In this document: piece after piece, positions 62,415 to 64,000 of the stretch | How positions within the stretch are numbered: position 1 is the first letter of the stretch | Layout of the letters: each line of letters opens with the position of its first letter | Position numbers and translations under genes: made by a program | Assembly: GCA_947095585.1 (NCBI GenBank) | Contig: OX352762.1 | Span: forward strand, 88,276,749-88,340,748 | Length of the DNA: 64,000 bases | Origin: Nephrocerus scutellatus | Taxonomy: Eukaryota > Arthropoda > Insecta > Diptera > Pipunculidae | Direction of reading: 5' to 3' | The notes under the pieces: model-generated | Seen by the model: only the letters and a program-made list of their open reading frames with translations | Databases searched by the model: none | What the model was told of the DNA's origin: nothing

Positions 62415-63022
62415 CTGGAAAAAAGACAAATTAACGAAATATGATAAAAACTACATTCGTTCGAGGCACGATAACGGCGAGTTAGGGCACTCTCCCAATG
62501 AAAAACTTAAGACTTAAGAGCTACAGAAATGTATGGATTTTGGTTTTGACAAAACAAAAAATTTCTGCTCGTTATGTTGGTAGATCTTAGTTCCTACGTT
62601 TACAAACTTTTGAAGATATACAGAATAAAGTTCGCAACATTTTGAAACGGATGTGAAATATTTTTTGTTGTTATGTCTTCAATATAATAGCAATGAAGCT
62701 TGTCACAATTTGAAACTTTACTGTCACAACCTAAAATTTTATGTATTCATTGTGCAATGTACAGAACGCGAAATTATATGCAAAGTAAGCAGTCACCTAA
62801 TTAACATATGCAAACAAAACACATGCACTTAAAGTGCATATTTAATGTACAATTATTTTCAGACAAAAACGATATTATCAATCATATTCATATAAAGGGT
62901 GATTAAATTGAGGGTTAGTGATTGTTTATAAATAAATGCGCCGAATTGGTTCATTACACCTTTTGCTTCATAACCAAATGGAGTACGATCACAATATTGC
63001 TGCGGGACAATAAAACCTTTTT
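62415..63022 (-). other. Pfk copy B intron upstream of exon 4a
   Basis: AT-rich. GGGTGATTAAATTGAGGGTTAG near 62900 resembles a DNA-transposon end. No exon was recognised. Confidence 0.35.
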
Positions 63023-63215
63023 AAATTCTCTAGTTTAGCTTCGCCCGGTTGCCCGGATATCTGTCTGTCAGTGGCTGGCTGTCTGGTGGAGTCTTGTGAT
63101 CGATTTTTAAAAAACTTACTAAAGCCAGATTTTATTCAAACTTTGCACGCATGTGCATCTCCGTTGAAATTTGTAAGTGATCGGACGTCCCATATAAATT
63201 TCAATTTTTTACTTC
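63023..63215 (+). repeat. Family R left-end fragment
   Basis: AAATTCTCTAGTTTAGCTTC, then GTGGCTGGCTGT and TTGCACGCATGTGCATCTCC; truncated. Confidence 0.55.
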
Positions 63216-63329
63216 AATAAGTGAGTATACTTTTAGGCGCATATTTTTTTTATATAATTTGCGCACGCGTAAAGGGCTTCGCACCCTTATAATGCTCGGC
63301 TATATGCTTGGAACAGCGTGGGCGTTAAG

Positions 63330-63793
63330 AAAAAGGAGGAGAAAGAAGAAATGTTGATGAGCTTGTGCTTTAAATGCCTGAATGAGGAGACGCCACTGCC
63401 ACCCCGAGTACTTGTTCTAGGTGTTGTGGCGGATAGAGAAGAACCCACACCGCAGTTATCGGTTTGGCTTCCCTCTCATTCTCATTGTCATCATCGTGGG
63501 TATCCAGAGCATTCTACGTACGTGTTGTACGGCTGAAGAACGAATCTCTGGACTTAACTGTACGTCCGAAGGTGGGCTTAAGGGTAAACTGATAAGCATT
63601 TAGAGTGCCACGAGTATTGCGTTTGAATTCAAGAAAAGGTGGCATGCAACTGAATATTTCTCTTGAGCACCGCTTGTGGAAGAAGCGATAAAACAACGAC
63701 AAGCTGGAAACGTTCCTACGATGTTCAAGCGAATCTATTGATTTCGCTATGTTTACGTCACCGATAAGTTTTATCGCACGGTTTTGTGTTCTA
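63330..63793 (-). mobile_element. 3' end of a Jockey/CR1-like non-LTR RT
   Basis: The reverse strand reads NRAIKLIGDVNIAKSIDSLE, HRRNVSSLSLFYRFFHKRCS, MPPFLEFKRNTRGTLNAYQF and TVKSRDSFFSRTTRTWNALD. This is the conserved C-terminal region of such reverse transcriptases (AIRLI...LEHRR-V-LSLFYRY, then FLPRT-R-WN-LP). It is cut at its upstream side by the DNA transposon at 63794. Confidence 0.75.
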
Positions 63794-64000
63794 ACGGGTG
63801 TTTTTTTAAGAGGTTGCCGATTTTTTTTTTGAATAAAACACATATAAAATTATGAAATGACCAAAATTTTTTTTTATTTGGTAGATAATTTTTTGGCATT
63901 TAACATTTAAACACAATTTCTGGCATATGGCTACCACGACTATTTTTCACAAATGTCATTCTGGAGGTCCAATTTTCCAGCACTTTTTCAAGCATTTGAG
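63794..64000 (-). mobile_element. Tc1/mariner-type transposon end, runs off the window
   Basis: The TIR ACGGGTGTTTTTTTAAGAGG is preceded by TA. The reverse strand gives the transposase C-terminus MLEKVLENWTSRMTFVKNSR then GSHMPEIVFKC and stop. Nearly identical to the right part of 26550-26859 but with coding sequence retained to the edge. It is probably the longer relative of that deletion derivative. Confidence 0.7.

Overview
This window is AT-rich, intron-bearing, transposon-laden eukaryotic nuclear DNA. The four recognisable host genes (Fcp1, uri, MED30, Pfk) read like their dipteran counterparts, and the repeats are typical of fly genomes (short MITEs, Ty3/gypsy, several non-LTR families, Tc1/mariner remnants, a Helitron helicase piece). 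I infer an acalyptrate fly, perhaps a tephritid; that assignment is inference, not proof.

Layout. 1-5.3 kb is repeat sequence with a decayed non-LTR retrotransposon. 5360-9918 (+) is Fcp1, the phosphatase of the RNA polymerase II C-terminal domain, in seven exons with an intact frame of 811 codons. 10585-12865 (-) is uri, an unconventional prefoldin that binds RPB5, in five exons (678 codons), convergent with Fcp1. 14699-15748 (+) is Mediator subunit MED30, in two exons separated by a 57-bp intron that has no in-frame stop. Three neighbouring genes therefore act in Pol II transcription or assembly.

From 19 kb to the right edge the minus strand carries two tandem head-to-tail copies of Pfk (6-phosphofructokinase). 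Copy A (19042-44652) is complete: ten exons, 789 codons, every splice phase closing, in 25.6 kb because its introns have filled with transposons. Copy B (51238-62414 and beyond the right edge) shows exons 4-10, each exactly the same length as in copy A. Its exons 1-3 must lie past 64000. Copy B also has two interchangeable 109-bp versions of exon 4 (4a with a GC splice donor, 4b with a GT donor). Copy A has only the 4a type; the place where 4b would be expected is occupied by MITE and repeat insertions.

The introns and the space between the Pfk copies hold most of the mobile DNA. They contain a fairly fresh Ty3/gypsy element with 172-bp LTRs and a 5-bp target duplication (30735-35341). That element is nested inside a member of a recurrent repeat family whose ~120-bp units each carry the palindrome ACACATGTGT. 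Also present are a second decayed gypsy element, at least four kinds of non-LTR remnant, a Helitron helicase fragment, Tc1/mariner-type transposase remnants, and several MITEs with readable TIRs and target duplications. No rRNA, tRNA or CRISPR was recognised.
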